Assembly: GCA_031548885.1 (NCBI GenBank)
Contig: JAVBQO010000001.1
Span: 62,001-126,000 of the forward strand
Length of the DNA stretch: 64,000 bases
Direction of reading: 5' to 3'
From: JAVBQO01 sp031548885
Lineage (GTDB): Bacteria; Patescibacteriota; Saccharimonadia; Saccharimonadales; Saccharimonadaceae
Numbering within the stretch: position 1 is the stretch's first letter; every line of letters starts with the position of its first letter. A program made the translations under genes and the position numbers. The notes under the pieces were generated by a model. It was not told the DNA's origin, ran no database searches, and saw only the letters and a list, made by a program, of their open reading frames with translations. Below, one piece after another: positions 49,010 to 57,394 of this stretch.

Positions 49010-49417
49010 CTAGCGCTGCTTATTATCCAACTCATAAATATCAATTTCCGCCCGTGGATCTTCGCGATCAATCCCGCCAAATATAAGGTGAACATCCGGA
49101 ACGACAAAACAGCTATCGTCATCGATCACGCCCGCGCCGTATTTCTTTCCTTTGCCGGGTGGCGACAGCACGTCCAACACACTTGCCGCCATATTGTCCA
49201 AATCGCGACCAACTTTATTTTTTACGAAAAATCGTATTACGATTCGCAGTTCGCCGCGAAATTTCCGTCGCGCCTGACTCAGCACTTCAACCTCCGCACC
49301 CTGCGCCCATGATAGGAATTGATCAGTGTTTCGCAAAAACGGCCGGCCAGTCGCGCGATTTCGCACCACATTGCGACTATTTTTATGACTTGGCGTTTGG
49401 CCGTGGATAACGATCAT
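49010..49417 (-). CDS. RusA-family Holliday junction resolvase
   Basis: A 135-residue protein with KVGRDLDNMAASVLDVL and GAGVIDDDSCFVV, the two acidic motifs of RusA-type endonucleases. It cuts branched phage DNA, for example before packaging. Coupled by ATGA to the upstream gene. Confidence 0.88.
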   Translation of the reverse strand: MIVIHGQTPSHKNSRNVVRNRATGRPFLRNTDQFLSWAQGAEVEVLSQARRKFRGELRIVIRFFVKNKVGRDLDNMAASVLDVLSPPGKGKKYGAGVIDDDSCFVVPDVHLIFGGIDREDPRAEIDIYELDNKQR

Positions 49418-49773
49418 GCCCGCTCCTTAATCTTGTTGTGTCGCAAAATGTGCTGAATATTTTTGCGGTATGCGCTACCAAAATCATAGCCGTGTTTTTC
49501 ATAATGCTTTTTTAAAGCTCTTAGCATCTGTCGTGTTTGAACTTTATTCAGTTTCTTGCTAGCAGTCGACCGGAGATCATATACCGTAGCCCATGCTTTT
49601 TTCTCGCCGTCAACAGTTATGTATCCGCATCCAACATCAGCGATCGTTTCACGGTAGGTGAACTGTAAAAAACTTGGCGGATCGTCTCTTTCGACTACCC
49701 ACGACGTCACATCTTCCGGTAAGTCTTCCGGCCAAACGCGTAAATATGGTTTGAATTCTTCGTTTAAACTCAT
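49414..49773 (-). CDS. Hypothetical phage protein, 119 residues
   Basis: Starts MSLNEEFKPYLRVWPEDLPEDVTSW with GAGGG upstream; beta-rich first half and a basic helical C-terminus (KVQTRQMLRALKKHYEKHGYDFGSAYRKN). Between lysin and RusA. Function unknown. Confidence 0.5.
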   Translation of the reverse strand: MSLNEEFKPYLRVWPEDLPEDVTSWVVERDDPPSFLQFTYRETIADVGCGYITVDGEKKAWATVYDLRSTASKKLNKVQTRQMLRALKKHYEKHGYDFGSAYRKNIQHILRHNKIKERA

Positions 49774-49782
49774 TCTATACCC

Positions 49783-50952
49783 TCACTTTCGCACCTGATT
49801 AGTTGGCCACCAGCCAGTAATATCGGCTGGATTCAGCTCTGAACCAGAATTATATTGGTTCAACGCCAGTCGTCCATTTTGCTGTGCAATTATCTTCATT
49901 GGCCGTTCCGGAAAGTTCAGTGTCATTGGACCATTCCCGCGACAATCCGAGCTTCCACGCCCCCACGCCGTAACGGTTTGGCCAGTTACGAACGTGTTAT
50001 CGGCAGGAATATCGTATGTGACATTTTGCGTTTGCGCAGGAGCTGCTGGTTGGACCGGCGTAGGCTGTGGAACATGAGCAGGTTCCACTTTTGGCTCGCC
50101 CGCAAAGTATATATACCCATCCGGGCTATTTTTTGGAATCTCACGAACGCCAAACCCACCGCGAATTGCGTAATTATATTCGGAAATTATCACCGTGTTA
50201 CCGTTGATTGCCTCAACAGTTCCGACGTGACCGTATTGTCCGCCCGTCCAACATGCTACCGCTCCGATCGCTGGCTCGCTGCCAGTTGGGACTCCCCATG
50301 CGCTAGCATTCGCTAGCCAATTTTTCGCGTGGTTTTGTCCGGCCGTCTTCTTAAAAAGCTGCGACCATCGTGTTTTCCATGCGCTCCACGATGTGCATTC
50401 GCGGTTCAACATACTAGATGGGTCAACTAGCGAATCTTGCACGGCACTTCGATACGGCTCTGGATAATCATTGGCAATTCCGCCGCGACCATCCTCCAAT
50501 TCGACGCCTATTTCACCGATGTCTTCTTTGGCGGTTTTAGTCGTGATTAATTCGACACCGATACCATCCACGTCAACTGGCTCGCCAGCTTTCAACTGAT
50601 CGATCAATTTCTGATCGACGCCAATAAGCGTTGCTAGCCGCTTCGCTAGCGCGCCCGCCATGCCAACATCCGCCAATAACAGCGGAACCACAATCAGGCT
50701 CTTAACGTCTAGTCCGCTAATTTCGATTTCATTTAGCCCCGCAACGAACAAAATTGCATAAATCACCCCTGCAAACGCTAACGCCGCCAGCGCGTATAGT
50801 AGGTAGGTAGTCAAACCTTTCGACCACTTTTTCCAATCCCACTGCATATTCAATATATCGATATTTTTAGTAGCTCCAGCAATTGTGGTTAGCAATGCCA
50901 AAACTCCGTAAACCGCTAGTAATATCGCGATCGATATCAATTCTGTTGTCAT
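49783..50952 (-). CDS. Holin-like membrane domain fused to CHAP endolysin
   Basis: A 389-residue protein. Residues 1-112 have three membrane helices (about 5-25, 50-72, 84-104) with a holin-like IDILNMQWDWKKWSKGL loop. Residues about 165-270 are a CHAP amidase/peptidase with catalytic C186 (NRECTSWSAW), H242 (GQYGHVGTVEAI) and NTVIISEYNY. A P/A/Q linker precedes a C-terminal beta-rich domain, perhaps cell-wall binding. Holins and lysins are normally separate genes. The ATG overlaps the upstream 27-residue frame (ATGA). Confidence 0.82.
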   Translation of the reverse strand: MTTELISIAILLAVYGVLALLTTIAGATKNIDILNMQWDWKKWSKGLTTYLLYALAALAFAGVIYAILFVAGLNEIEISGLDVKSLIVVPLLLADVGMAGALAKRLATLIGVDQKLIDQLKAGEPVDVDGIGVELITTKTAKEDIGEIGVELEDGRGGIANDYPEPYRSAVQDSLVDPSSMLNRECTSWSAWKTRWSQLFKKTAGQNHAKNWLANASAWGVPTGSEPAIGAVACWTGGQYGHVGTVEAINGNTVIISEYNYAIRGGFGVREIPKNSPDGYIYFAGEPKVEPAHVPQPTPVQPAAPAQTQNVTYDIPADNTFVTGQTVTAWGRGSSDCRGNGPMTLNFPERPMKIIAQQNGRLALNQYNSGSELNPADITGWWPTNQVRK

Positions 50953-51032
50953 TTTTTACCCCCATTTTTTCGCATTCGTCGCCACGGTGCATTGTATTCA
51001 TAAAATAGTTTGAACTCTGATAATTGACTCAT
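50949..51032 (-). CDS. Tiny phage gene, 27 residues
   Basis: MSQLSEFKLFYEYNAPWRRM and seven more residues. GGAGAG lies seven bases upstream, and both ends are ATGA-coupled (to the 35-residue gene and to the lysin). Amphipathic and basic; function unknown. Confidence 0.5.
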   Translation of the reverse strand: MSQLSEFKLFYEYNAPWRRMRKNGGKK

Positions 51033-51136
51033 CTTTTATCTCTCCAATCTGCACATTCGTCGATCGTTCGGACAACCAAGTATGCGACGTATGTTAGCAA
51101 AATTATGATGAAAAGCATTGTTATTTGTGGTGGCAT
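51029..51136 (-). CDS. Tiny single-pass membrane protein, 35 residues
   Basis: A short start (MPPQIT), one membrane helix (MLFIIILLTYVAYLVV) and a charged tail (RTIDECADWRDKR). AGGAG lies eight bases before the ATG. First gene of the lysis cassette; it could be a holin modulator. Confidence 0.55.
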   Translation of the reverse strand: MPPQITMLFIIILLTYVAYLVVRTIDECADWRDKR

Positions 51137-51197
51137 TTTCTTCTCCTATATTTTTGTTTAAATTCCAGTCGCGAGCGCTCGCAGTCGCCCCGACTGG

Positions 51198-51254
51198 TTC
51201 AGCTATCAAATCTGGTGGCGGCACCTATGCGAACCACCAGATTTGATAGCTGAA
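51198..51254 (+). repeat. Perfect 21-bp inverted repeat with 15-base loop
   Basis: Arms 51198-51218 and 51234-51254 pair without mismatch and are followed on the plus strand by TTTTTA. Longer than a usual terminator stem. Confidence 0.75.
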
Positions 51255-51479
51255 TTTTTATACTTGTCATTGAAATTTCGCCGCCCAAACTCAATCGGAT
51301 GAACGTCGTGCAAAATTTGCATTGTTAATGTCCGTTAAACTACGGCCTAGGCATATGTCTTTGATATTTAGCGGTCGGCCGAACGGTTACTTTTCGTCTC
51401 AACTCAGTTGCAAACATCGCGACGGTAGCTTTTGCCAACGGAAGCGCTAATATCCAAACTAGTGCCCCCGATAAGAAAA

Positions 51480-51506
51480 AGACTTCTCGGTGTTTCCAAG
51501 AAGTCT
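51480..51506 (+). terminator. Hairpin just before the tRNA-Trp promoter
   Basis: AGACTTCT / AAGAAGTCT stem with a 10-base loop and weak T-rich tail. It could insulate tRNA-Trp from phage transcription; its arms also resemble the arm-type CTTCTTGAA sites. Confidence 0.45.
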
Positions 51507-51515
51507 GTTGTTTGG

Positions 51516-51521
51516 TACAAT
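51516..51521 (+). promoter_or_regulatory. Phage-supplied -10 box of tRNA-Trp
   Basis: TACAAT 11 bases before the tRNA. As it lies left of attR it belongs to the phage and replaces the host TATAAT left behind at 24594. Confidence 0.5.
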
Positions 51522-51530
51522 TTATCTCAT

Positions 51531-51562
51531 GTAGGGGCGTAGCTCAGTTGGTAGAGCACTGG
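51531..51562 (+). repeat. attR core (right copy of the direct repeat)
   Basis: Identical over 32 bases to 24610-24641. The tRNA to its right is host DNA; the promoter to its left is phage DNA. Confidence 0.9.
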
Positions 51563-51608
51563 TCTCCAAAACCAGGTGTCGTCGGTTCGAATCCGGCCGC
51601 CCCTGCCA
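51533..51608 (+). tRNA. tRNA-Trp (CCA anticodon)
   Basis: A complete cloverleaf: acceptor AGGGGCG / CGCCCCT, D-arm AGCTC...GAGC, anticodon stem CTGGT / ACCAG with loop CTCCAAA (anticodon CCA, 51566-51568), T-arm GTCGG-TTCGAAT-CCGGC, discriminator G and encoded CCA. The 5' 30 bases are derived from the phage after integration. Confidence 0.97.
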
Positions 51609-51712
51609 AGAAATTTTGTAGTCAGCAAATCTGCTGGCTATTTTGTTACGAGAATCCATCATTATTTTTTGCGAAAATCGGCCGGCACGTCAACTTTTGC
51701 TATAATATGCAT

Positions 51713-52936
51713 ATGGTTAAAACTCGCGTTGTGATTGTTGGCGGTGGTTTCGGCGGTGTCAAAGCAGCGCTCGAGTTATCGAAAAGTCGGCTGCACGCCG
51801 TGACACTTATTTCTGATAATGATTATTTTTTGCATCACGCCACGCTGTATTCGACCGTGATGGGGCGATCCCGCGCGGAATCGGTCGTGCCGCTGACGAA
51901 GATTTTCGCACGCAAAAATGTCAAAATCATCAACGATTCGGCGCGTAGCATTGACATCGACCGCAAACAATTGGTTTGCGAAAAAAGTGTCCACGACTAC
52001 GACAAATTAATTGTTGCCATCGGCGCGATAACAGATTACCACGGCATTGGCGGCATCGGAAAACACAGTTACAGTTTGCGCGATTTGTCCGACGTCGAAA
52101 AACTTCACAAACGATTGCACGACGAATTGGCACGCGACGAACAAGTGCGTTCGACCTATTCTGTCATCGGTTCGGGACCGTCCGGCGTAGAGCTGGCTGG
52201 CACGTTGATGGATTACATTTCGTTTGTGCAGCGGGCGCATAACGTCCAGCACGCACAGGTCGACGTCGCGCTGTTCGAAGCCCGCGAGCGCGTTTTGCCG
52301 CACTTGTCGCAATCTGTTTCCGACGCTGTTGCGAAACATCTGGCCGAACGTGGCGTGGCGATTCACGTCGGCGAGCGCGTAACCGACCAGCAGCCACACA
52401 CGCTCGTTACGACCAAACGAAAATTCCCGACCGAAATCGCCGTTTGGGCGCCCGGCACCGAAAACAACCCATTTTTCGCACATCAGGACGACATTTTTCT
52501 GTTTGACAAACGCGGGCTAATTATTGTCGACGAATTCCTCGAGGCTGCCGAAGACATTTTCGTGATCGGCGACAACGCTAGCGTCAAATTCAGCGGCCTG
52601 GCAACCAACGCGATTGACAATGCGAAATCTGTTGCGAAAAACTTGATTTTCGAATCGAAAGATGTCGTACGCACACCATATCGCCTAAAAGAACACGTTT
52701 TGTCAATCCCGATCGACGACCGCTGGGCAATCGTCAAATATCGCCGCAGTACATTCACCGGCATCATCGGCGCAAAATTGCGACGATTGACGGAACTTCG
52801 CAATTATCTATATCTAGTCACGCCCAGCGCTGCGCTGGCCACATGGCGGTCGCGAAACAACATTGAACCGGGCTGTGCTGTTTGCACAAAATATTACCGT
52901 GGCAAAGGCCGGAAAAAACAGATTGCAAAGCGCTAA
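51713..52936 (+). CDS. FAD-dependent NADH dehydrogenase, NDH-2 type
   Basis: A 407-residue flavoprotein. FAD site VVIVGGGFGGVKAALEL (about 6-22), second nucleotide site YSVIGSGPSGVELAGTL (about 150), and EAAEDIFVIGDNA near 280 that binds the flavin. The C-terminal 60 residues are basic with an amphipathic character suited to membrane contact. NDH-2 oxidises NADH with quinone without pumping protons. TATAAT ends six bases before the chosen ATG; an ATG two codons earlier would leave no leader at all. A role as sole NADH oxidase is inference. Confidence 0.88.
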   Translation: MVKTRVVIVGGGFGGVKAALELSKSRLHAVTLISDNDYFLHHATLYSTVMGRSRAESVVPLTKIFARKNVKIINDSARSIDIDRKQLVCEKSVHDYDKLIVAIGAITDYHGIGGIGKHSYSLRDLSDVEKLHKRLHDELARDEQVRSTYSVIGSGPSGVELAGTLMDYISFVQRAHNVQHAQVDVALFEARERVLPHLSQSVSDAVAKHLAERGVAIHVGERVTDQQPHTLVTTKRKFPTEIAVWAPGTENNPFFAHQDDIFLFDKRGLIIVDEFLEAAEDIFVIGDNASVKFSGLATNAIDNAKSVAKNLIFESKDVVRTPYRLKEHVLSIPIDDRWAIVKYRRSTFTGIIGAKLRRLTELRNYLYLVTPSAALATWRSRNNIEPGCAVCTKYYRGKGRKKQIAKR

Positions 52937-52987
52937 CGTTTGCGTTACAATAAAATGTATACAAATGGTGGGAAGTAAGAATTTGGC

Positions 52988-54226
52988 ATGAAATTATTAA
53001 TGCTCGGTTGGGAATTGCCTCCGCATAACAGCGGCGGATTGGGTGTCGCGTGTTATCAAATGGCGCGAGCACTCAATACAAAAGGCGTCGAGATTGATTT
53101 CGTTTTGCCCTACCGCGCCGAACACCCAAAAACCGAGTTCATGAATGTTATCGCCGCCAGCGATAGTCCGCCGCTGACTGACGCTGATGAAAACTTCACC
53201 GCAATGGGAGCATATGGCGGAATCTGCGTTGATTGTACATCGCGAAAATGCCAACACGCCGCGGCGTACGGCGGATCATTTATTGGCGCTACCAAAAAAT
53301 ACGCAGACGCTATCGTCAAAGTTGCGAAAAAGTCCAACCCCGACGTCATTCACGCTCACGATTGGCTAACTGCCGAAGCTGGTGCACGCGCCAAAAAAAT
53401 TACCGGGAAACCATTAATCGTCCACGTTCACGCCACCGAATTCGACCGCGCCGGCGGCCAACGCGGCAATCCACTGATCCACGAAATCGAATATAACGGC
53501 CTAATGATGGCCGATCGAATCGTAGCAGTTTCGGGCATTACCAAAAACATTTTGGTTCGCGAATACGACATTCCGGCCGACAAAATCGAGGTTGTGCACA
53601 ATAGCTTGGACTCGAACGAGTTGGATTACGCCGCCGTGGAAACCAGCAATTATCTGTATGCGAAAAGTTTGCGAAAACACGGCTACACAATCGTTTCCAG
53701 CCTCGGTCGCCTTACGATTCAAAAAGGTCTGACATTTTTGCTAGAATCGGCCGCCATGGCGCTATCGCGAAACCCAAAAATGCTGTTTTTGATCGCCGGC
53801 AGCGGCGAACAACGCGATCAACTTGTTCAATTATCAGCCGATTTGGGGATTTCCGATCGAGTGATTTTCACTGGATTTGTGCGCGGCCAGCGCTGGCGCG
53901 AAATTTACGAGATTTCTGATATTTTCGTCATGCCGTCGATTAGCGAACCGTTCGGGCTGACGGCGCTCGAGGCCGCGGCGTACGACACGGCGATTTTGCT
54001 TTCCAAACAATCTGGTGTCAGCGAAGTTTTGCACAACACCATGTCGTTCGATTATTGGGACACGCGAAAATTAGCCGACCAGCTGATTAATATTTCCCTG
54101 TCGCCTGGTTTGCAGCACGAATTACGCCAAAATGTCGGCCGCGAATACAACCGTTTTTCGTGGCACGACGCCGCCGACCGTTTAGTCGAACAATATAATT
54201 ACGCCATCAGGAGAGCCACCACATGA
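52988..54226 (+). CDS. GT4-type glycosyltransferase (glycogen-synthase-like)
   Basis: A 412-residue GT-B protein: N-terminal MKLLMLGWELPPHNSGGLGVA with the G-G-L-G loop of starch/glycogen synthases, HAHDWLTA, and the C-terminal SLGRLTIQKGLTFLLESA and EPFGLTALEAA (E-x7-E) sugar-nucleotide site. First gene of a four-gene alpha-glucan operon, overlapping the GH57 start (ATGA). A TACAAT lies about 45 bases upstream. Confidence 0.85.
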   Translation: MKLLMLGWELPPHNSGGLGVACYQMARALNTKGVEIDFVLPYRAEHPKTEFMNVIAASDSPPLTDADENFTAMGAYGGICVDCTSRKCQHAAAYGGSFIGATKKYADAIVKVAKKSNPDVIHAHDWLTAEAGARAKKITGKPLIVHVHATEFDRAGGQRGNPLIHEIEYNGLMMADRIVAVSGITKNILVREYDIPADKIEVVHNSLDSNELDYAAVETSNYLYAKSLRKHGYTIVSSLGRLTIQKGLTFLLESAAMALSRNPKMLFLIAGSGEQRDQLVQLSADLGISDRVIFTGFVRGQRWREIYEISDIFVMPSISEPFGLTALEAAAYDTAILLSKQSGVSEVLHNTMSFDYWDTRKLADQLINISLSPGLQHELRQNVGREYNRFSWHDAADRLVEQYNYAIRRATT

Positions 54227-55437
54227 CACGTTCAATTGTGCTGTATCTGCACGTTCATCAACCGTTTCGCGTTCGCCATTACAGCGCTTTTGACACGGGT
54301 GCGCGACATGATTATTTTGACGAACATTCGCCGCAATCTGGCGCTGACAATCGTCGCATTTTGCGAAAAGTTGCCGAAAAATCGTATTTGCCAACTAACC
54401 GCGTTTTGCTAGAAATGCTGAACACGCACCCGGAATTCAAACTCAGCTTGTCAATCACCGGCACATTTATCGAACAATGCGAAATGTGGGCGCCAGAGGT
54501 TTTGGATAGTTTTCGCAAATTAGTCGACACCGGCCGCGTCGAAATCGTCGCCGAAACGTATTACCACAGCCTAGCATTTTTCTATTCGCGCACTGAGTTT
54601 GATCGCCAAGTCACGGCGCACCGCGAAAAAGTCGAGCAGATTTTTGGCGTCACGCCGACGGCTTTTCGCAACACCGAGCTGGCTTATAATAATGATTTGG
54701 CTAAATGGGCCGACGACAACGGTTATCAAGCAATTCTAGCCGAAGGCTGGGATGCGTTCCTGGGCTGGCGCAGTCCGAATTTCGTGTATCGACCGGCTGA
54801 AACGAAAAATATCCGGCTGCTGCTGAAAAATTACAAACTTTCCGATGACATGGCGTTTCGTTTTGGCGACCGCGCCTGGAAAGAATGGCCGCTGACTGTC
54901 GAAAAATATGCTCAGTGGTTGGACGCAACGCCGGACGAACCGCTAATCAATTTGTTCATGGATTATGAAACCTTCGGCGAACACCAATGGGAAGATACTG
55001 GAATTTTCGATTTTCTGCGAAATCTGCCGAACGAATGGTTGAAAGATCCCGATCACACGTTCATGACCGTGACCGAAGCCGCGACGACTTTCCCGGCGCA
55101 GGATACGTTGGATGTGCCGCAAACCGTGACGTGGGCCGACACTGAACGCGATCTGACAGCGTGGCTGGGCAATCGCATGCAACAGGAATCGATGCGCTAT
55201 ATTTACGCGCTGGAGCAACCGATTCTGGCTACAAACGACATGCGATTGATTAGCGATTGGCGCAATTTGCAAACGTCGGATCACGCTTATTATATGTGTA
55301 CAAAGTGGTTCAACGATGGCGACGTGCACGCGTATTTTTCGCCATACGATTCGCCATACGATGCGTTTTTGTACTATATGAACGCGCTGCGCGATGTGCG
55401 ATTTCGCGTCAATGAATTTTCGCAAGGAGCGTCGTAA
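54223..55437 (+). CDS. Glycoside hydrolase family 57 (alpha-amylase/glucanotransferase type)
   Basis: A 404-residue protein with the five GH57 regions visible: YLHVHQPFRV, FKLSLSITGTFIEQ, EIVAETYYHS, FRNTELAYNN (nucleophile E152) and INLFMDYETFGEHQW (acid/base D247). It acts on alpha-glucans in the cytoplasm; no signal peptide is seen. Whether it hydrolyses, transfers or branches cannot be settled. ATGA overlap with the GT4 gene and TAATG overlap with the GH15 gene. Confidence 0.9.
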   Translation: MTRSIVLYLHVHQPFRVRHYSAFDTGARHDYFDEHSPQSGADNRRILRKVAEKSYLPTNRVLLEMLNTHPEFKLSLSITGTFIEQCEMWAPEVLDSFRKLVDTGRVEIVAETYYHSLAFFYSRTEFDRQVTAHREKVEQIFGVTPTAFRNTELAYNNDLAKWADDNGYQAILAEGWDAFLGWRSPNFVYRPAETKNIRLLLKNYKLSDDMAFRFGDRAWKEWPLTVEKYAQWLDATPDEPLINLFMDYETFGEHQWEDTGIFDFLRNLPNEWLKDPDHTFMTVTEAATTFPAQDTLDVPQTVTWADTERDLTAWLGNRMQQESMRYIYALEQPILATNDMRLISDWRNLQTSDHAYYMCTKWFNDGDVHAYFSPYDSPYDAFLYYMNALRDVRFRVNEFSQGAS

Positions 55438-57392
55438 TGTCACGGCCAATCGTACTGTCGAACGGCGAAATGCACGTCGGGATTAATCCGTACGGCGAAG
55501 TGCACGACTTTTATTATCCGTACGTTGGACTGGAAAACCACACGGCGGAAAAAACTTTGCGCCACAAAATCGGCGTCTACGTCGATGGTGCTATGCATTG
55601 GATTGATAACGGCGAGTGGCAAATCACGCAGGATTACGCGCCGCAAGCTCGGTTGATCGGCAACACACGCGCCATCAACAATCAGATCGGCATCATTTTG
55701 GAATTTCACGATATGGTCGACTGTGAAATGACGGCGTTTCTGCGAAACATTCATATCATGAATTTGCGAAACGAAGACGATCGTGATGTGCGCCTCTACA
55801 TGCATCAAATTTTCGTTATCGCCGATGCAGAAGACAATCATGATACCGGGCAGTATCTGCCGTCGGACAACGCGATTTTGCATTACAAAGGTCGCCGCGC
55901 ATTCGTCGTCGGCGGCGAAAAATCAAAATACCGCGGCGCGTTTGATTCGTACAGCATCGGGCTAAACGGCATCGAGGGCCGCGAGGGCATTTGGCGCGAC
56001 GCCGAAGATGGCACTTTGTCGGAAAATCCAGTCGAACACGGCCGGGTCGATTCAATTATCGAATACAAATTGCGCATCAACGCCGAGGATTCGGAACGGG
56101 TTTTCTATTGGGTGGCGTGCGGCAAATCGACCCGGGAGGCTTTGGAAATTCACGAAAGAATTCGTCGTGATGGTTTGGTGCACCGCATTCTGAAAACCGA
56201 TTTGTTTTGGCAAAAATGGATTCAAAAAGCCGAAAATTACGCAAACGAAAACATTCCCGAGGAATTTCGCAAAAACTTTTTGCAAAGTGTGCTGATTTTG
56301 AAATCACACATCGACAAACGCGGCGCTGTTATCGCCAGCACCGACACGACGATGTTGAATTATTCGCGCGACGCGTATGGCTATTGCTGGCCGCGCGACG
56401 CCGTGCATGTTTTGTGGCCGTTGCTGCGACTCGGCTACACCGACGAAGTTTTGTCGTTCATTAATTTCGCGCGACGAATCATGCGCGAAGAGGGCTATTT
56501 GATGCATAAGTTTTTCGCCGACGGTTCGCTCGGTTCGTCGTGGCATCCGTACATTCACGACGGCGAATTGGGTCCGCCGATCCAAACCGACGAAACGGCG
56601 ATTGTGCTGTTTTTGTTCGCGCAACTGCATGAAACTCATCACGATCAGAATGTTTTGCGTGAATATTTTCCGACGCTGGTGCGGCCGATGGCGAATTTCC
56701 TCTGCGGCTATGTCGATTCGACAACCAAACTGCCACGCGCTAGCTATGATTTGTGGGAAGAAAATTACCTCACAACGACGTATACGACGGCGTTGACTTA
56801 TGCGGCGCTGATTTCGGCGGCGGAACTGGCCGGCAAACACGACGCCGAAAACGACGCCGTTCGTTGGCGTGCCTGCGCCGAAGACATGCGCGACGCCGCC
56901 CGCGAACATTTGTGGGATGACGAACTGGGTTTTTTCCTGAAAGGCTTGCGAAAATTCCCCGACGGCCACATCGAATACAACAAAACGATCGATAGTTCAG
57001 CCTTTTATGGCGCACACATGTTCGGACTTTTCGCAAATGACGGACCAGAGGTCACGTTGGCGAATAAAACGCTACGAAAACGATTCAATGTTTCGTACGA
57101 CGGCTATCGCCTGCCGCGCTACGAAAACGACAACTACGCACGCGCCATTCCTGACAGCGACGGCAACCCATGGTTCGTGACGTCGCTGTGGTTGACTCAG
57201 TACGACATCGAAAACGGCAACCCGTCGGCTGCGTATCCGACATTGCAAAATGTGAACGCGTTCATGGATCAACACCTAATCCTGAGCGAACAGGTCAATC
57301 CGCAAACCAACGAGATGATTTCTGTGGCGCCGCTAGCCTGGAGCCATGCTGAATTCGTGACGAGTTTAATGGATTACGCGACGGCCGACTAA
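55437..57392 (+). CDS. Glycoside hydrolase family 15 (glucoamylase type)
   Basis: A 651-residue protein. The N-terminal beta-sandwich (1-260, MHVGINPYGEVHDFYYPYVG) leads to the alpha/alpha barrel with NYSRDAYGYCWPRDAVHVLWPLLRLGY, GPPIQTDETAIVL, YDLWEENYLTTTYTTAL (catalytic E region) and IPDSDGNPWFVTSLWLTQY. It releases glucose from alpha-glucan ends, or from trehalose in some members. No signal peptide, so probably cytoplasmic. Confidence 0.93.
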   Translation: MSRPIVLSNGEMHVGINPYGEVHDFYYPYVGLENHTAEKTLRHKIGVYVDGAMHWIDNGEWQITQDYAPQARLIGNTRAINNQIGIILEFHDMVDCEMTAFLRNIHIMNLRNEDDRDVRLYMHQIFVIADAEDNHDTGQYLPSDNAILHYKGRRAFVVGGEKSKYRGAFDSYSIGLNGIEGREGIWRDAEDGTLSENPVEHGRVDSIIEYKLRINAEDSERVFYWVACGKSTREALEIHERIRRDGLVHRILKTDLFWQKWIQKAENYANENIPEEFRKNFLQSVLILKSHIDKRGAVIASTDTTMLNYSRDAYGYCWPRDAVHVLWPLLRLGYTDEVLSFINFARRIMREEGYLMHKFFADGSLGSSWHPYIHDGELGPPIQTDETAIVLFLFAQLHETHHDQNVLREYFPTLVRPMANFLCGYVDSTTKLPRASYDLWEENYLTTTYTTALTYAALISAAELAGKHDAENDAVRWRACAEDMRDAAREHLWDDELGFFLKGLRKFPDGHIEYNKTIDSSAFYGAHMFGLFANDGPEVTLANKTLRKRFNVSYDGYRLPRYENDNYARAIPDSDGNPWFVTSLWLTQYDIENGNPSAAYPTLQNVNAFMDQHLILSEQVNPQTNEMISVAPLAWSHAEFVTSLMDYATAD

Positions 57393-57394
57393 TT

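Larger units (their letters stand above)
51137..51530. other. Gene-free phage right end rich in inverted repeats
   Basis: About 390 bases without a convincing gene. It holds CCAGTCG / CGACTGG arms (51165-51197) around a GCGAGCGCTCGC palindrome, the 21-bp stem at 51198-51254, an AT-rich middle with no signal I can name, and a terminator-like hairpin at 51480-51506. It should contain the promoter of the lysis-terminase operon and the P arm of the attachment site. Confidence 0.55.
24610..51562. mobile_element. Complete-looking siphovirus-type prophage, about 27 kb
   Basis: The element is bounded by a 32-bp perfect direct repeat (24610-24641 and 51531-51562) lying in the 5' half of tRNA-Trp. It holds an integrase next to the left end, tail, head, packaging and lysis modules in one main direction, and a RusA resolvase. 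Portal, capsid, both terminase subunits, tape measure, tail chaperones and lysin are all open and intact. No replication genes or CI-like repressor were recognised. Long non-contractile tail is inferred from Dit, tape measure and lack of sheath genes. Confidence 0.93.
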
